DNA from: Streptomyces finlayi
GTDB lineage: Bacteria > Actinomycetota > Actinomycetes > Streptomycetales > Streptomycetaceae
DNA length: 64,000 bases
Assembly (NCBI RefSeq): GCF_014216315.1
Contig: NZ_CP045702.1
Location: 6,882,001-6,946,000, forward strand
Reading direction: 5' to 3'
Made by a program: the position numbers and the translations under genes
Notes under the pieces: generated by a model
Seen by the model: only the letters and a program-made list of their open reading frames with translations
Database searches by the model: none
What the model was told of the DNA's origin: nothing
Part shown: positions 49,181-58,191 of the stretch, piece after piece
How the letters are laid out: each line of letters opens with the position of its first letter
Numbering within the stretch: position 1 is the first letter of the stretch

Positions 49181-50023
49181 CTACGTACGGACCGCCTTTG
49201 CCGGGTCCGCCGGGCGCTCGCCCCGGTGCTCCGCGAACCATCCGGCCGCGAAGTCGACGGCGGCGACCAGGCGCACGAGCCTGCTGTGCGCCGCGCCGAC
49301 CAGGCCCGTGCGCACGGCCCCCGTACTGTCCGACTCCTCGAAGTCCCGGCCCAGCGCGGCGAAGTCGCTGTCGTCCAGGTCGACGTCCTCGTACTCCCAC
49401 CAGCCGCGCCGTCCTCCCGTGGTCACCACGCAGCGGTACCGGCGGCGGGGCGGACGGGCCACCCGGTACTCGGCCAGGTGGAAGGCGGTGCACGTGTCGA
49501 ACCCCGTCCCCAGCAGAAGGATGTGGGCGTCGCCCCCGTACAGAGCGGCCAGCGGGGAGTCCTCGCCGTAGTGGCAGTCGGCGCGATGGCGCGCCATCAG
49601 CGCGCAGGCGGCGGGCCCCAGCGCGGCGAACGAGGTCTGCGGGTGACCGCTGCGTTCGGCGCCGGGCGCCAGCCGCACCGCCTCGGCGAGGCGGCCCACG
49701 GACGGCGCGGGCGTGGCCGCCCGGTCGAACGGCGGCATCGCGGCACGTACGGCCTCGCGCGCCTCCTCGCCCAGGCCGTGCACACTGCGGCGGAAGGCGG
49801 GGGAGGTGTCGGAGTTCTCCGGAGTGAACGCCGGGACCACCAGGGTGCCGTCGGGCCCCAGCGCCCGGAGCAGGGCGGCCACCATGGTGCGGACGCCCCC
49901 GTCCACCGCCCCGACGGAACGCATCGAGGCGTGTACCAGGAGCGTCCCGCCGAGCGGCACGCCGAGTTCCCGCAACTGCGCCGCCGCACGCTCACCGCTG
50001 AGGACACCGCTCACGGCGGCCAT
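49181..50023 (-). CDS. AAC(3)-family N-acetyltransferase
   Basis: 280 aa of the aminoglycoside 3-N-acetyltransferase/YokD fold: L-L-V-H-A-S-M-R-S-V-G near the start, H-P-Q-T-S-F-A-A-L-G and T-C-T-A-F-H-L-A-E-Y-R later, all typical. In streptomycetes such genes may modify self-made aminoglycosides or other amines; resistance cannot be inferred without testing. ATG 50023 or GTG 50014; the latter has the better-placed GGGGAG. Confidence 0.88.
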   Translation of the reverse strand: MAAVSGVLSGERAAAQLRELGVPLGGTLLVHASMRSVGAVDGGVRTMVAALLRALGPDGTLVVPAFTPENSDTSPAFRRSVHGLGEEAREAVRAAMPPFDRAATPAPSVGRLAEAVRLAPGAERSGHPQTSFAALGPAACALMARHRADCHYGEDSPLAALYGGDAHILLLGTGFDTCTAFHLAEYRVARPPRRRYRCVVTTGGRRGWWEYEDVDLDDSDFAALGRDFEESDSTGAVRTGLVGAAHSRLVRLVAAVDFAAGWFAEHRGERPADPAKAVRT

Positions 50024-50066
50024 TCTCCCCGTCGGTCGCCGTGCGCGACAGCGTGCCCCGGCGGCG

Positions 50067-50474
50067 TCAGCCGAGCCGCGGGATCTCGATGGCGGGGCAG
50101 TGGTCCATGACCATGTCGAGCCCGGCCGCGCGGGTACGCTCGTAAGCGGCCTCGTCGATGACACCGAGCTGGAACCAGACGGCCTTGGCACCGATGGCGA
50201 CGGCCTCGTCGGCGACGCCGCCCGCCAGCTCGCTGTTCACGAACACGTCGACCACGTCGACGTCGAAGGGAACGGCCTCCAGGGACGGATACCCCTGCTC
50301 CCCGTGGACGGTCTCGGCCTTGGGATGTACGGGCACGATCCGTTTGCCGTAGCGCTGGAGCACGTCCGCGACCCCGTAGGCAGCCCGCCCCGTGTTCGAC
50401 GACAGGCCCACGACGGCCCAGACGTCGCCGGACTCGGTGAGGATCTTGCGGATGGTGTCCTGATCGCCGTACAT
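50067..50474 (-). CDS. CoA-binding domain protein
   Basis: 135 aa Rossmann-like CoA_binding domain of the YccU type: W-A-V-V-G-L-S-S-N near the start, P-V-H-P-K, and H-C-P-A-I-E at the end with a conserved Cys. These bind CoA through a disulfide or an adenine pocket and may buffer or sense CoA. GGAGGG seven bases before ATG. Confidence 0.93.
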   Translation of the reverse strand: MYGDQDTIRKILTESGDVWAVVGLSSNTGRAAYGVADVLQRYGKRIVPVHPKAETVHGEQGYPSLEAVPFDVDVVDVFVNSELAGGVADEAVAIGAKAVWFQLGVIDEAAYERTRAAGLDMVMDHCPAIEIPRLG

Positions 50475-50563
50475 GGCATGCCCTCCTGCGGACGCGGATT
50501 ACTGCCTGCCTGCGCAACCTACGGCAGGCACCGGGGATTCCCCGGCCGGTCTAAGGTGGCCGG

Positions 50564-51190
50564 ATGCAGGAGCAGTACCGCACAGTCGCCCGTGCGGGCG
50601 AGCACGAGACCGAGATCAACCGTTCGCGCTTCATCTGCGCGCTCGCCCCCGCCGCCACCGAGCAGGAGGCGCAGGATTTCGTCGCACGCGTACGCAAGGA
50701 GCATCCGACCGCCAGCCACAACTGCTTCGCGTACGTGATCGGTGCCGACGCCTCCGTACAGAAGGCATCCGACGACGGGGAGCCCGGAGGCACCGCGGGC
50801 GTTCCCATGCTGCACATGCTCATGCGGCGTGAGGTGCGATACGTGGCCGCCGTCGTCACCCGCTACTACGGCGGTGTGAAGCTCGGGGCCGGCGGTCTGA
50901 TCCGGGCCTACGGGGGGTCGGTGGGCGAGGCACTCGACACGCTCGGCACGATCACGCGTCAGCGTTTCCGGCTGGCGGCCATCACGGTGGACCACCAGCA
51001 CGCGGGCAGACTGGAGAACGACCTGCGCGCCACCGGCCGCGCCGTGCGCGAGGTCACATACGCGGAGGCGGTGACCATCGCGATCGGGCTGCCGGACGCC
51101 GATGTCGAAGGATTCACGGCCTGGCTGGCCGATGCGACGGCCGGCACGGCCACGCTCGAACTGGGCGGGGAAGCGTACGGGGACGTCTGA
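50564..51190 (+). CDS. YigZ/IMPACT family protein
   Basis: 208 aa. N-terminal UPF0029 domain with S-D-D-G-E-P-G-G-T-A-G and Y-Y-G-G-V-K-L-G-A-G-G-L, C-terminal DUF1949 domain. IMPACT-family proteins are linked to translational stress control in eukaryotes; the bacterial role is unsettled. A hairpin lies after the stop. Confidence 0.95.
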   Translation: MQEQYRTVARAGEHETEINRSRFICALAPAATEQEAQDFVARVRKEHPTASHNCFAYVIGADASVQKASDDGEPGGTAGVPMLHMLMRREVRYVAAVVTRYYGGVKLGAGGLIRAYGGSVGEALDTLGTITRQRFRLAAITVDHQHAGRLENDLRATGRAVREVTYAEAVTIAIGLPDADVEGFTAWLADATAGTATLELGGEAYGDV

Positions 51191-51206
51191 ATCCGCTGTT
51201 GATGCG

Positions 51207-51222
51207 GGTTGCGGGGGCAACC
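51207..51222 (+). terminator. Hairpin after yigZ
   Basis: GGTTGC-gggg-GCAACC, perfect 6-bp stem with a tetraloop, 16 bp downstream of the stop. A TTAGCGT that could be the sbcD operon -10 follows at 51226. Confidence 0.45.
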
Positions 51223-51287
51223 GGCGTTAGCGTGGTCGGTGCCGCTCGTGGGATCACGGGCCGGCCCCGGGGTGGAGGAAAAGAAAC

Positions 51288-51320
51288 ATGCAGGTCGTAG
51301 CCGTCGGAGTGCTGTCGTGA
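51288..51320 (+). CDS. Ten-codon leader ORF coupled to sbcD
   Basis: M-Q-V-V-A-V-G-V-L-S, ATG behind a very good GGAGG nine bases upstream. Its TGA stop overlaps the sbcD GTG start (GTGA). It is most likely a translational-coupling leader for sbcD rather than a functional peptide. It is too short for usual gene finding. Confidence 0.55.
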   Translation: MQVVAVGVLS

Positions 51321-52483
51321 GGATTCTGCACACGTCCGACTGGCATCTGGGGCGCTCATTCCACCGGGTCCCGATGCTCGACGCGCAGCGGACCTTCCTC
51401 GATCACCTGGTCGCCACGGTCCGCGAGCGCGGGGCGGACGCCGTCCTGGTGTCCGGAGACATCTACGACCGGGCCGTGCCGCCCCTGTCCGCCGTCGAGC
51501 TGTTCGACGACGCGCTGCACCGGCTCGCCGCCGAGAACGTGCCGACCATCATGATCTCCGGGAACCATGACTCGGCCCGCAGGCTGGGCGTCGGCGCGGG
51601 TCTGATCGGTCGGGCCGGCATCCACCTGCGTACCGACCCGGAGGGCTGCGGCACCCCTGTCGTCCTGCGCGACGCACGCGGCGAAGTGGCTTTCTACGGG
51701 CTGCCCTATCTGGAACCCGCCCTGGTCAAGGACGCCCTCGGTGCTGCGAAGGCGGGCCACGAAGCCGTCCTCGGGGCCGCGATGGACCGCGTCCGCGCCG
51801 ACCTCGCGACCCGGCCCGCCGGGACCCGGTCGGTGGTCCTCGCCCATGCCTTCGTCGCGGGCGGCGAGCCCAGCGACAGCGAACGGGACATCACTGTCGG
51901 CGGAGTCGCCGCCGTGCCCGCCGCAGTGTTCGACGGCGTCGACTACGTGGCCCTGGGACATCTGCACGGCAGCCAGCGCGTCACCGAGCGCGTGCGCTAC
52001 TCCGGATCCCCGCTCGCCTACTCCTTCTCCGAGGCGGATCACCGCAAGACCATGTGGCTGGCCGACCTCGACGCCGAAGGCTCCGTCACCGCCGAACGGG
52101 TCGACTGTCCCGTGCCCCGCCCCCTCGCCCGGCTCCGCGGCCCCCTCACCACCCTGCTCGACGACCCCCGTCACGAACGGCACCGGGAGTCCTGGGTCGA
52201 GGCCACCCTGACCGACCCGGCGCGCCCGGACGACCCGATGGCCCGCCTCGTGGAGCGCTTCCCGCACACCCTCAGCCTGGTCTTCGACCCGGAACGGGCC
52301 CCCGAGGATCCCTCCGCCTCGTACGCACAGCGTCTCGAGGGACGCGACGACCACCAGATCGCGGAGGACTTCGTGGCCCATGTGCGCGGCGGCAGCGGAC
52401 CGGACGAACAGGAGCGCACGGTGCTGCGCTCCGCCTTCGACGACGTACGAGTGGACGACGGCGTGCACGAGGTGTCCCGTTGA
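51317..52483 (+). CDS. sbcD: DNA double-strand break nuclease subunit SbcD
   Basis: 388 aa, Mre11-type metallophosphoesterase, partner of SbcC in processing of hairpins and protein-blocked DNA ends. All five phosphoesterase motifs are present: T-S-D-W-H-L-G, S-G-D-I-Y-D-R, S-G-N-H-D-S, H-A-F-V, and L-G-H-L-H-G. GTG 51317 has GGAG eight bases upstream and matches the family start (R-I-L-H-T-S-D-W-H). Its stop overlaps the sbcC start by four bases. Confidence 0.96.
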   Translation: MRILHTSDWHLGRSFHRVPMLDAQRTFLDHLVATVRERGADAVLVSGDIYDRAVPPLSAVELFDDALHRLAAENVPTIMISGNHDSARRLGVGAGLIGRAGIHLRTDPEGCGTPVVLRDARGEVAFYGLPYLEPALVKDALGAAKAGHEAVLGAAMDRVRADLATRPAGTRSVVLAHAFVAGGEPSDSERDITVGGVAAVPAAVFDGVDYVALGHLHGSQRVTERVRYSGSPLAYSFSEADHRKTMWLADLDAEGSVTAERVDCPVPRPLARLRGPLTTLLDDPRHERHRESWVEATLTDPARPDDPMARLVERFPHTLSLVFDPERAPEDPSASYAQRLEGRDDHQIAEDFVAHVRGGSGPDEQERTVLRSAFDDVRVDDGVHEVSR

Positions 52484-55400
52484 GGCTCCACCGGCTCACG
52501 ATCACGGCCTTCGGCCCCTTCGGCGCCACCCAGGAGGTCGACTTCGACGCACTCTCCTCGGCCGGCATCTTCCTCCTGCACGGCCCCACGGGCGCGGGGA
52601 AGACCTCGGTGCTGGACGCCGTCTGCTACGGCCTGTACGGAGCGGTACCCGGGGCCCGGCAGAACCCCGGGACCTCGCTGCGCAGCGACCACGCCCCGGA
52701 AGGACTGACCACCGAGGTCTGCCTGGAGCTGACCGTCGGCGGACGCCGCCTGGAGGTGACCAGGCGCCCCGCTCAGCCGCGCCGCAAGAAGAAGGGCACC
52801 GGCTTCACGACGGAGAAGGCGCAGAGCTGGCTGCGCGAGTACGACTCCGAGCACGGCTGGCGCGCCCTCAGCCGTTCGCACCAGGAGATCGGGGAGGAGC
52901 TGTCCGCGCTCATCGGGATGAGCAGGGACCAGTTCTGCCAGGTGGTCCTGCTGCCCCAGGGCGACTTCGCGCGCTTCCTGCGCGCCGACGCGGAAGCCCG
53001 CGGCAGACTGCTCGGGCGGCTCTTCGACACCCGTCGCTTCGCGGCGGTCGAGGAGCGGCTCGCGGAGCTGCGCCGCGGCGCGGAGGCGCAGGTCAGGGCC
53101 GGGGACGAACAGATCATCGGTCTCGCCCAGCGGATCGCGCAGGCGGCCGGACCCGCCGGACGGGAGTGGCCGCTGCCGGAGGACCGGCCAGGTGAGCCGG
53201 GCCTCGCCGAAGGCGTCCTGGAGTGGGCCGCCGTGGCCCGCGCCGGGGCACGCGAACGGCTCACCGTCGCCGAGCGGTCCCTCTCGGCCGCCGAGAGCCG
53301 GCAGGCCGCTGCCCGCCAGGCACTCGACGCGGAACGCGAACTCGCCAGGCTCCAGCAGCGGTACGAGGAGACCCGGCGCCGTGCCGCCGCTCTCGAAGCG
53401 GGCCGCCCCGAACGGGACCGGTGCGCCGCGCGGCTGGAACGTGCGCGCAAAGCCGCACTCGTCGCTCCCGCGCTGGAGCTGCGCGGGGAAGCCGAGCGCG
53501 CGTACCGCGAGGCGAGCGAGGGCCGGGAGCGCTCACGCGGCCGGCTGCCCGCGGACCTGGCCGACGCGGGAGCGGAGCAACTCGCCGCCATGGAAAGCCG
53601 GTTCCGCCAGGAACTGGGCGGACTGGAAGCCGCACGCAGGGCGGAACGCCGCAGTGCGGAGATCGACGCCGAACGGGCCGCGCTCGAACGGCAGTCGCGC
53701 GCCGACGACGAACTGATCCAGGACACCGGGCACTGGCTCGCGGGATGGGACGCCGTCCGCCACGGGCTCCAGGAGCACATCGAGGAGGCACAGGAAGCGG
53801 CGACCCTCGCGGAGCAGCTGGCCGGCCGTCTGGCCCCGGCACGCAGGAGGCTGGAAGCGGCCCGCCGCCGTGACGCTCTCGCGCTGGAGGCGGCGGCCGC
53901 CGCCCGGCGGATGTCCGACGCCCGCGAAAGCGCGCTCGCGGCGCACGAACACTGGCTGGCCCTGCGGGAACGGCGCCTGCGCGACATCGCGGCGGAGCTC
54001 GCCGCGGGGCTCCTCGACGGCGCGGCCTGCACGGTCTGCGGCTCCGTGGAGCATCCGGACCCCGCACAGCCCGGAGACGGGCATGTCGACCGGGCCACCG
54101 AAGAGGCGGCGCAAACCGCGCACCGCCGTGCCGAAGCGGCACGTACGGCGGCGGAGCGCGAACACGGCACCGTGCGCGAGCGCTTCGCCGCGGCGAGCGC
54201 CGAGGCGGCCGAAGGGCCGGAAGACGACGAGGGACGCGGCGGCCCCGCCGGCACCGGACCCTCGGTCACCGAACTCGAGGTCTTCGTCGCCGAGCTGACC
54301 AGGGAGCACGCCTTTGCCCACCGGCGGGCCGCCGGTACGCACGCGGCGCGGGAAGCGCTCGCCGCCGCCGAGCGGGAGCACGCGGGCCGGCTCGACCAGT
54401 ACGGGCGGGCCGAGCGCCGTGCCGCCGCCCGCACCTCCCAGCGCGAAGCGCTCGACCGGGAACAGTCGGTGCTGCTGGCCGAGTTGGCGACCGCGCGCGG
54501 GGAATCAGCCACCGTCGCCGCACATGTCCTCCGGCTGGAGCGCAGGGTGGAGCTGCTCGGCGAGGCGGCGGAAGCGGTACGGGCGGAGCAGAGCGCGGCC
54601 CAGCGGCGCAAGGAGGCCGACGCCCGGCTCGCGGACGCCGCGTTCAAGGCCGGGTTCGATACTCCCGACGCCGCGGCGGCGACGCTGCTCACCGATGCGG
54701 CGCACCGCGACATCCAGCACCGGATCGACGCCTGGCAGTCCGAGGCCGCCGCCGTCGCCGACCGCCTCGCGGAGCAGGACGCCCAGGCCGCCGCCGAACG
54801 CCGGCAGGCGGAACCCGGCGCCGCGCAGACCGCGTTCGGCTTCGCCGAGCGGCTGCTCCGGGACGCCGGATCGGCGCTCGCCGCCGCCCGTGAACGCTGC
54901 TCCGAACTGGACCGGCTGTCGCGCCGGGCCGCCGAGGAGGTACGCGCGATGGGGCCGCTGCGCCGGGAGCACGACCGTGTGGCCCGGCTCGCGGGGCTGA
55001 CCGCGGGCACCTCCGCGGACAACGAACGCAAGATGCGTCTGGAGGCGTACGTGCTCGCGGCACGCCTCGAACAGGTCGCCGCGGCCGCCACCGCCCGGCT
55101 CCGCAAGATGTCGTCGGGCCGCTACACCCTGGTCCACTCGGACGCCCGCTCCGGCGGCCGCCGGGCCGGGCTCGGCCTGCATGTCGTCGACTCCTGGACC
55201 GGCCGGGAGCGGGATACGGCGACACTGTCCGGCGGCGAGACCTTCTTCGCCTCGCTCGCGCTGGCGCTCGGTCTCGCCGACGTCGTCACCGACGAGGCCG
55301 GCGGCGTACGGCTGGACACGCTCTTCATCGACGAGGGCTTCGGCAGCCTGGACGAGCAGACCCTCGACGAGGTGCTCGACGTCCTGGACTCCCTGCGGGA

Positions 55401-55533
55401 ACGCGACCGCAGCGTCGGCATCGTCAGTCATGTGGCCGATCTGCGCCGCCGCATCCCCGCGCAGCTCGAAGTGGTGAAGGAACGGCACGGTTCGGAGGTA
55501 CGCCACCGCATGGCGGACGGGCTCAGCGGCTGA
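52480..55533 (+). CDS. sbcC: DNA double-strand break ATPase subunit SbcC
   Basis: 1017 aa Rad50-like SMC ATPase. Walker A G-P-T-G-A-G-K-T-S near residue 37, two long Ala/Glu/Arg-rich coiled coils meeting at the zinc hook C517-T-V-C520, signature T-L-S-G-G-E, and Walker B L-F-I-D-E-G-F-G. The TTG start overlaps the sbcD stop (TTGA), with GAGG upstream. Upstream frame extension overlaps sbcD and is not used. Its end overlaps the headless Lrp-like gene by 11 bp. Confidence 0.96.
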   Translation: MRLHRLTITAFGPFGATQEVDFDALSSAGIFLLHGPTGAGKTSVLDAVCYGLYGAVPGARQNPGTSLRSDHAPEGLTTEVCLELTVGGRRLEVTRRPAQPRRKKKGTGFTTEKAQSWLREYDSEHGWRALSRSHQEIGEELSALIGMSRDQFCQVVLLPQGDFARFLRADAEARGRLLGRLFDTRRFAAVEERLAELRRGAEAQVRAGDEQIIGLAQRIAQAAGPAGREWPLPEDRPGEPGLAEGVLEWAAVARAGARERLTVAERSLSAAESRQAAARQALDAERELARLQQRYEETRRRAAALEAGRPERDRCAARLERARKAALVAPALELRGEAERAYREASEGRERSRGRLPADLADAGAEQLAAMESRFRQELGGLEAARRAERRSAEIDAERAALERQSRADDELIQDTGHWLAGWDAVRHGLQEHIEEAQEAATLAEQLAGRLAPARRRLEAARRRDALALEAAAAARRMSDARESALAAHEHWLALRERRLRDIAAELAAGLLDGAACTVCGSVEHPDPAQPGDGHVDRATEEAAQTAHRRAEAARTAAEREHGTVRERFAAASAEAAEGPEDDEGRGGPAGTGPSVTELEVFVAELTREHAFAHRRAAGTHAAREALAAAEREHAGRLDQYGRAERRAAARTSQREALDREQSVLLAELATARGESATVAAHVLRLERRVELLGEAAEAVRAEQSAAQRRKEADARLADAAFKAGFDTPDAAAATLLTDAAHRDIQHRIDAWQSEAAAVADRLAEQDAQAAAERRQAEPGAAQTAFGFAERLLRDAGSALAAARERCSELDRLSRRAAEEVRAMGPLRREHDRVARLAGLTAGTSADNERKMRLEAYVLAARLEQVAAAATARLRKMSSGRYTLVHSDARSGGRRAGLGLHVVDSWTGRERDTATLSGGETFFASLALALGLADVVTDEAGGVRLDTLFIDEGFGSLDEQTLDEVLDVLDSLRERDRSVGIVSHVADLRRRIPAQLEVVKERHGSEVRHRMADGLSG

Positions 55534-55819
55534 CCGGCCGCCGGGGGAGCGGGGAGGAGTACACGATGCTGGTGGTCACGGCGCCGAGGGCGCCGATCCG
55601 GCCGGTGACCTCTTCCAGATGCCTCATGGACCGGGCGGTGACCTTCAGGACGAAGCAGTCGTCGCCCGTCACGTGATGGGCCTCGATGATCTCCGGTGTC
55701 GTGTCCGTCAGGTCGTGGAACGGCTTGTAGTTGCCGTTCGGGTAGCGCAGCCGCACGAGGGCGAGGATGGGCATTCCGAGCCGCTCGGGATCGACCACCG
55801 CCGCGTATCCGCTGATCAC
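55523..55819 (-). CDS. Lrp/AsnC-type ligand-binding (RAM) domain without the DNA-binding head
   Basis: 98 aa corresponding to the last two-thirds of an Lrp protein: V-I-S-G-Y-A-A-V-V-D-P-E-R-L-G, then the RAM beta-alpha fold (H-H-V-T-G-D-D-C-F-V-L-K-V). The helix-turn-helix that should precede V-I-S-G-Y is gone. In-frame codons just upstream (V-R-A-R, L-G) look like its last remnant, and that frame runs back to the DUF885 stop codon. It is either a stand-alone RAM protein or a decaying gene. Start GTG 55819 is the only candidate. Confidence 0.6.
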   Translation of the reverse strand: MISGYAAVVDPERLGMPILALVRLRYPNGNYKPFHDLTDTTPEIIEAHHVTGDDCFVLKVTARSMRHLEEVTGRIGALGAVTTSIVYSSPLPRRPVSR

Positions 55820-55876
55820 CCCCAGCCGGCCCCGGAGCGAGAGGCCCGGCCGCGCGCGGACGGCCGGGCCGCGGGA

Positions 55877-57562
55877 TCAGAGCCTGGACAGCTCGTCCAC
55901 CAGATCGTCCAGTCCGAGAGACCCCTGAGAGAGGGCCGCCATGTGCCACGCCTTCGCGTCGAAGGCCTCGCCGTGTGCCGCGCGGGCGTTCTCCCGGCCC
56001 AGCAGCCAGGCACGCTCGCCCAGCTTGTAGCCGATGGCCTGCCCCGGCATCGACAGATAGCGGGTCAGCTCGCTCTCGACGAAGTCGGCCGGCCGGCCAC
56101 TGTGGCTGCCGAAGAACTCCTGGGCCAGGTCCGGTGTCCACCGCTCGCCGGGGTGGAACGGCGAGTCCGCCGGAATCTCCAGCTCCAGGTGCATACCGAT
56201 GTCGATGACGACCCGGCAGGCGCGCATCATCTGCGCGTCGAGGTAGCCGAGCCGGCGCTCCGCGTCGGGCAGGAAGCCCAGCTCGTCCATCAGCCGTTCC
56301 GCGTACAGCGCCCAGCCCTCGGAGTTGGCGCTGACCTGGCCCACCGAAGCCTGGTAGCGGGAGAGGTTCTCCGCCACGTGCTTCCACTGCGCGATCTGCA
56401 GGTGGTGGCCGGGAACACCCTCGTGGTACCAGGTCGAGACCAGGTCGTACACGGGGAAGCGGGTCTCGCCCATCGTGGGCAGCCAGGTACGCCCGGGCCG
56501 CGAGAAGTCCTCGGACGGGCCGGTGTAGTACGGGGCGGCGGCGCCGCCCGGCGGGGCGATGTGGGACTCCACCTTCCGCACCCGCTCGGCCAGGTCGAAG
56601 TGGGTGCCGTCGAGCGCCGCGATGGCCTCGTCCATCAGTTCCTGGAGCCAGGCCCGTACCTCGTCGACCCCCTCGATGTGCTTGCCGTGCACATCGAGAT
56701 GTGCCAGCGCCTCCCAGGGGCCGGCGCCCGGGAGGATCCTCGCCGCCTCGGTCTTCATCTCGGCCAGCAGGCGGTGGTATTCGGACCAACCGTACGCGTA
56801 CGCCTCGTCGAGATCGAGGTCGGTGCCGTTGTAGAAGCGCGCCCAGCGCGCGTACCGCTCGCGGCCCACGGTGTCCGGAGCGCCCTCGATCGCCGGGGCG
56901 TACACCTCGTTCATCCAGTCGCGCATCGCCGCCAGCGCGGCAGCGGCCGACGCGGCAGCGGCGTCCAGCTCCGCGCGCAGGGTGGCGGGCCCCGGGGCGA
57001 CGAAGTCCTGGAAGAAGCCCGAGCCGTCGGCGCCGGCCCAATCCGTCAGCTGCTCGATGAACGTGGAGGTCGCGCGCGGCCCCCCGTACAGCTTGCGCTC
57101 CAGGCCGAGTTGGAGCGAGGCGCGGTATCCCTCCAACGCGGCCGGGACGGCCCGCAGCCGGTCCACGACCGCGGCCCAGTCCTCATCGGAGTCGGTCGGT
57201 GTGACCGTGAACACCCCGCGGAGGCTGTGCGCGGGCGAGCGGAGATTGGAGACCACCCGCAGTCCCTCGTCCGTGTCACGGATGCCGAGTTCGGCCGTGA
57301 GCCTCTCCCGCAGCAGCCGCCCGCACCGACGCTCGTTGTCACTGTCGGCGCCCGGCAGTTTCTCGGACTCGTCGAGCTTCGCCAGGGTCTCGCGGGCGAG
57401 GCCGGCGAGGGCCTCCTGACCGGCGGGCGAGAAGTCGGGCAGCCGGCGTGAGCTTTCGGCGACGCCGAGATACGTGCCGGTGATCGGGTCGAGTTCGATG
57501 AATGCGTCGACGTAGGCGTCGGCGACCTGGCGGGGCAGCGCGCTCTGAGAAGTGTCTGGCAT
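55877..57562 (-). CDS. DUF885 family protein (zinc-peptidase-like)
   Basis: 561 aa, mostly helical; the signature is W-Y-H-E-G-V-P-G-H-H-L-Q (about residue 375), a gluzincin-like H-E-x2-P-G-H-H metal site. Members are annotated as DUF885 and related to M32/M2-like peptidases. No signal peptide, so cytoplasmic. ATG 57562. It is followed by the Lrp-family fragment and preceded by an intact Lrp/AsnC gene. Confidence 0.92.
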   Translation of the reverse strand: MPDTSQSALPRQVADAYVDAFIELDPITGTYLGVAESSRRLPDFSPAGQEALAGLARETLAKLDESEKLPGADSDNERRCGRLLRERLTAELGIRDTDEGLRVVSNLRSPAHSLRGVFTVTPTDSDEDWAAVVDRLRAVPAALEGYRASLQLGLERKLYGGPRATSTFIEQLTDWAGADGSGFFQDFVAPGPATLRAELDAAAASAAAALAAMRDWMNEVYAPAIEGAPDTVGRERYARWARFYNGTDLDLDEAYAYGWSEYHRLLAEMKTEAARILPGAGPWEALAHLDVHGKHIEGVDEVRAWLQELMDEAIAALDGTHFDLAERVRKVESHIAPPGGAAAPYYTGPSEDFSRPGRTWLPTMGETRFPVYDLVSTWYHEGVPGHHLQIAQWKHVAENLSRYQASVGQVSANSEGWALYAERLMDELGFLPDAERRLGYLDAQMMRACRVVIDIGMHLELEIPADSPFHPGERWTPDLAQEFFGSHSGRPADFVESELTRYLSMPGQAIGYKLGERAWLLGRENARAAHGEAFDAKAWHMAALSQGSLGLDDLVDELSRL

Positions 57563-57610
57563 GCGGACATCCTCGTACGGCGAGGGCCTCCGCGTCACCA
57601 CCGCCCGAGG

Positions 57611-58132
57611 TCAGCCGACGGGCGGTCCGGGCGGCGATCCGGGCCGTGGCCCCGGAGGCGATCCCGGAGGCAACAGGGGTCCGCACTCCCATTGCTGGAA
57701 GATCAGCCGGGTCTCCACCCGGGCCACTTCGCGACGCGAGGTGAACTCGTCCAGCACGAGGCGCTGGAGGTCCGCCGTGTCGGCGACGGCCACCTGGACC
57801 AGATAGTCGTCGGGGCCGGTGAGATGAAACAGGGCCCGGGACTCCGGCAGAGCCCTGATCCGGTCCACGAACGGCCCGATCAGTTCGCGGCGGTGGGGCC
57901 GGACCTGCACCAGAAGCAGTGCCTGCAGCCCCCGGCCCAGCCGCGCGGGGTCGAGGCGCAGCTGATGTCCGAGGATGACGCCGGAGCGGCGCAACCGGGT
58001 CACCCGGTCCATGCAGGTGGACGGAGCCACCCCGACCTCGGCGGCCAGCTCCCGGTAAGTGGTCCGTGCATCGTTCTGCAGAAGCCGCAGGATATGCAGA
58101 TCCACCGGATCAAGAACGACAGAATCAGCCAT
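57611..58132 (-). CDS. Lrp/AsnC-family transcriptional regulator
   Basis: 173 aa. HTH at about 8-55 (L-L-Q-N-D-A-R-T-T-Y-R-E-L-A-A-E-V-G-V-A-P-S-T), RAM domain to about 150, then a Pro/Gly repeat tail (P-P-G-S-P-P-G-P) that is unusual for the family. It is divergent from a trans-sulfuration-type PLP enzyme with a 25-bp palindrome between them: a classic Lrp-like regulator/amino-acid-catabolism pair. ATG 58132 chosen over longer upstream frames. Confidence 0.93.
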   Translation of the reverse strand: MADSVVLDPVDLHILRLLQNDARTTYRELAAEVGVAPSTCMDRVTRLRRSGVILGHQLRLDPARLGRGLQALLLVQVRPHRRELIGPFVDRIRALPESRALFHLTGPDDYLVQVAVADTADLQRLVLDEFTSRREVARVETRLIFQQWECGPLLPPGSPPGPRPGSPPGPPVG

Positions 58133-58146
58133 GCATCGAACGTAGC

Positions 58147-58171
58147 ACGGGCTTTTCCCGCCAAAGCCCGT
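58147..58171. promoter_or_regulatory. Perfect palindrome in the lrp/PLP-enzyme divergent promoter region
   Basis: ACGGGCTTT-tcccgcc-AAAGCCCGT, nine perfect pairs, centred in the 59-bp gap between the two divergent starts. Probable binding site of the Lrp-type protein. Confidence 0.65.
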
Positions 58172-58191
58172 CCCCTGTTCAGAGTGGTGAC

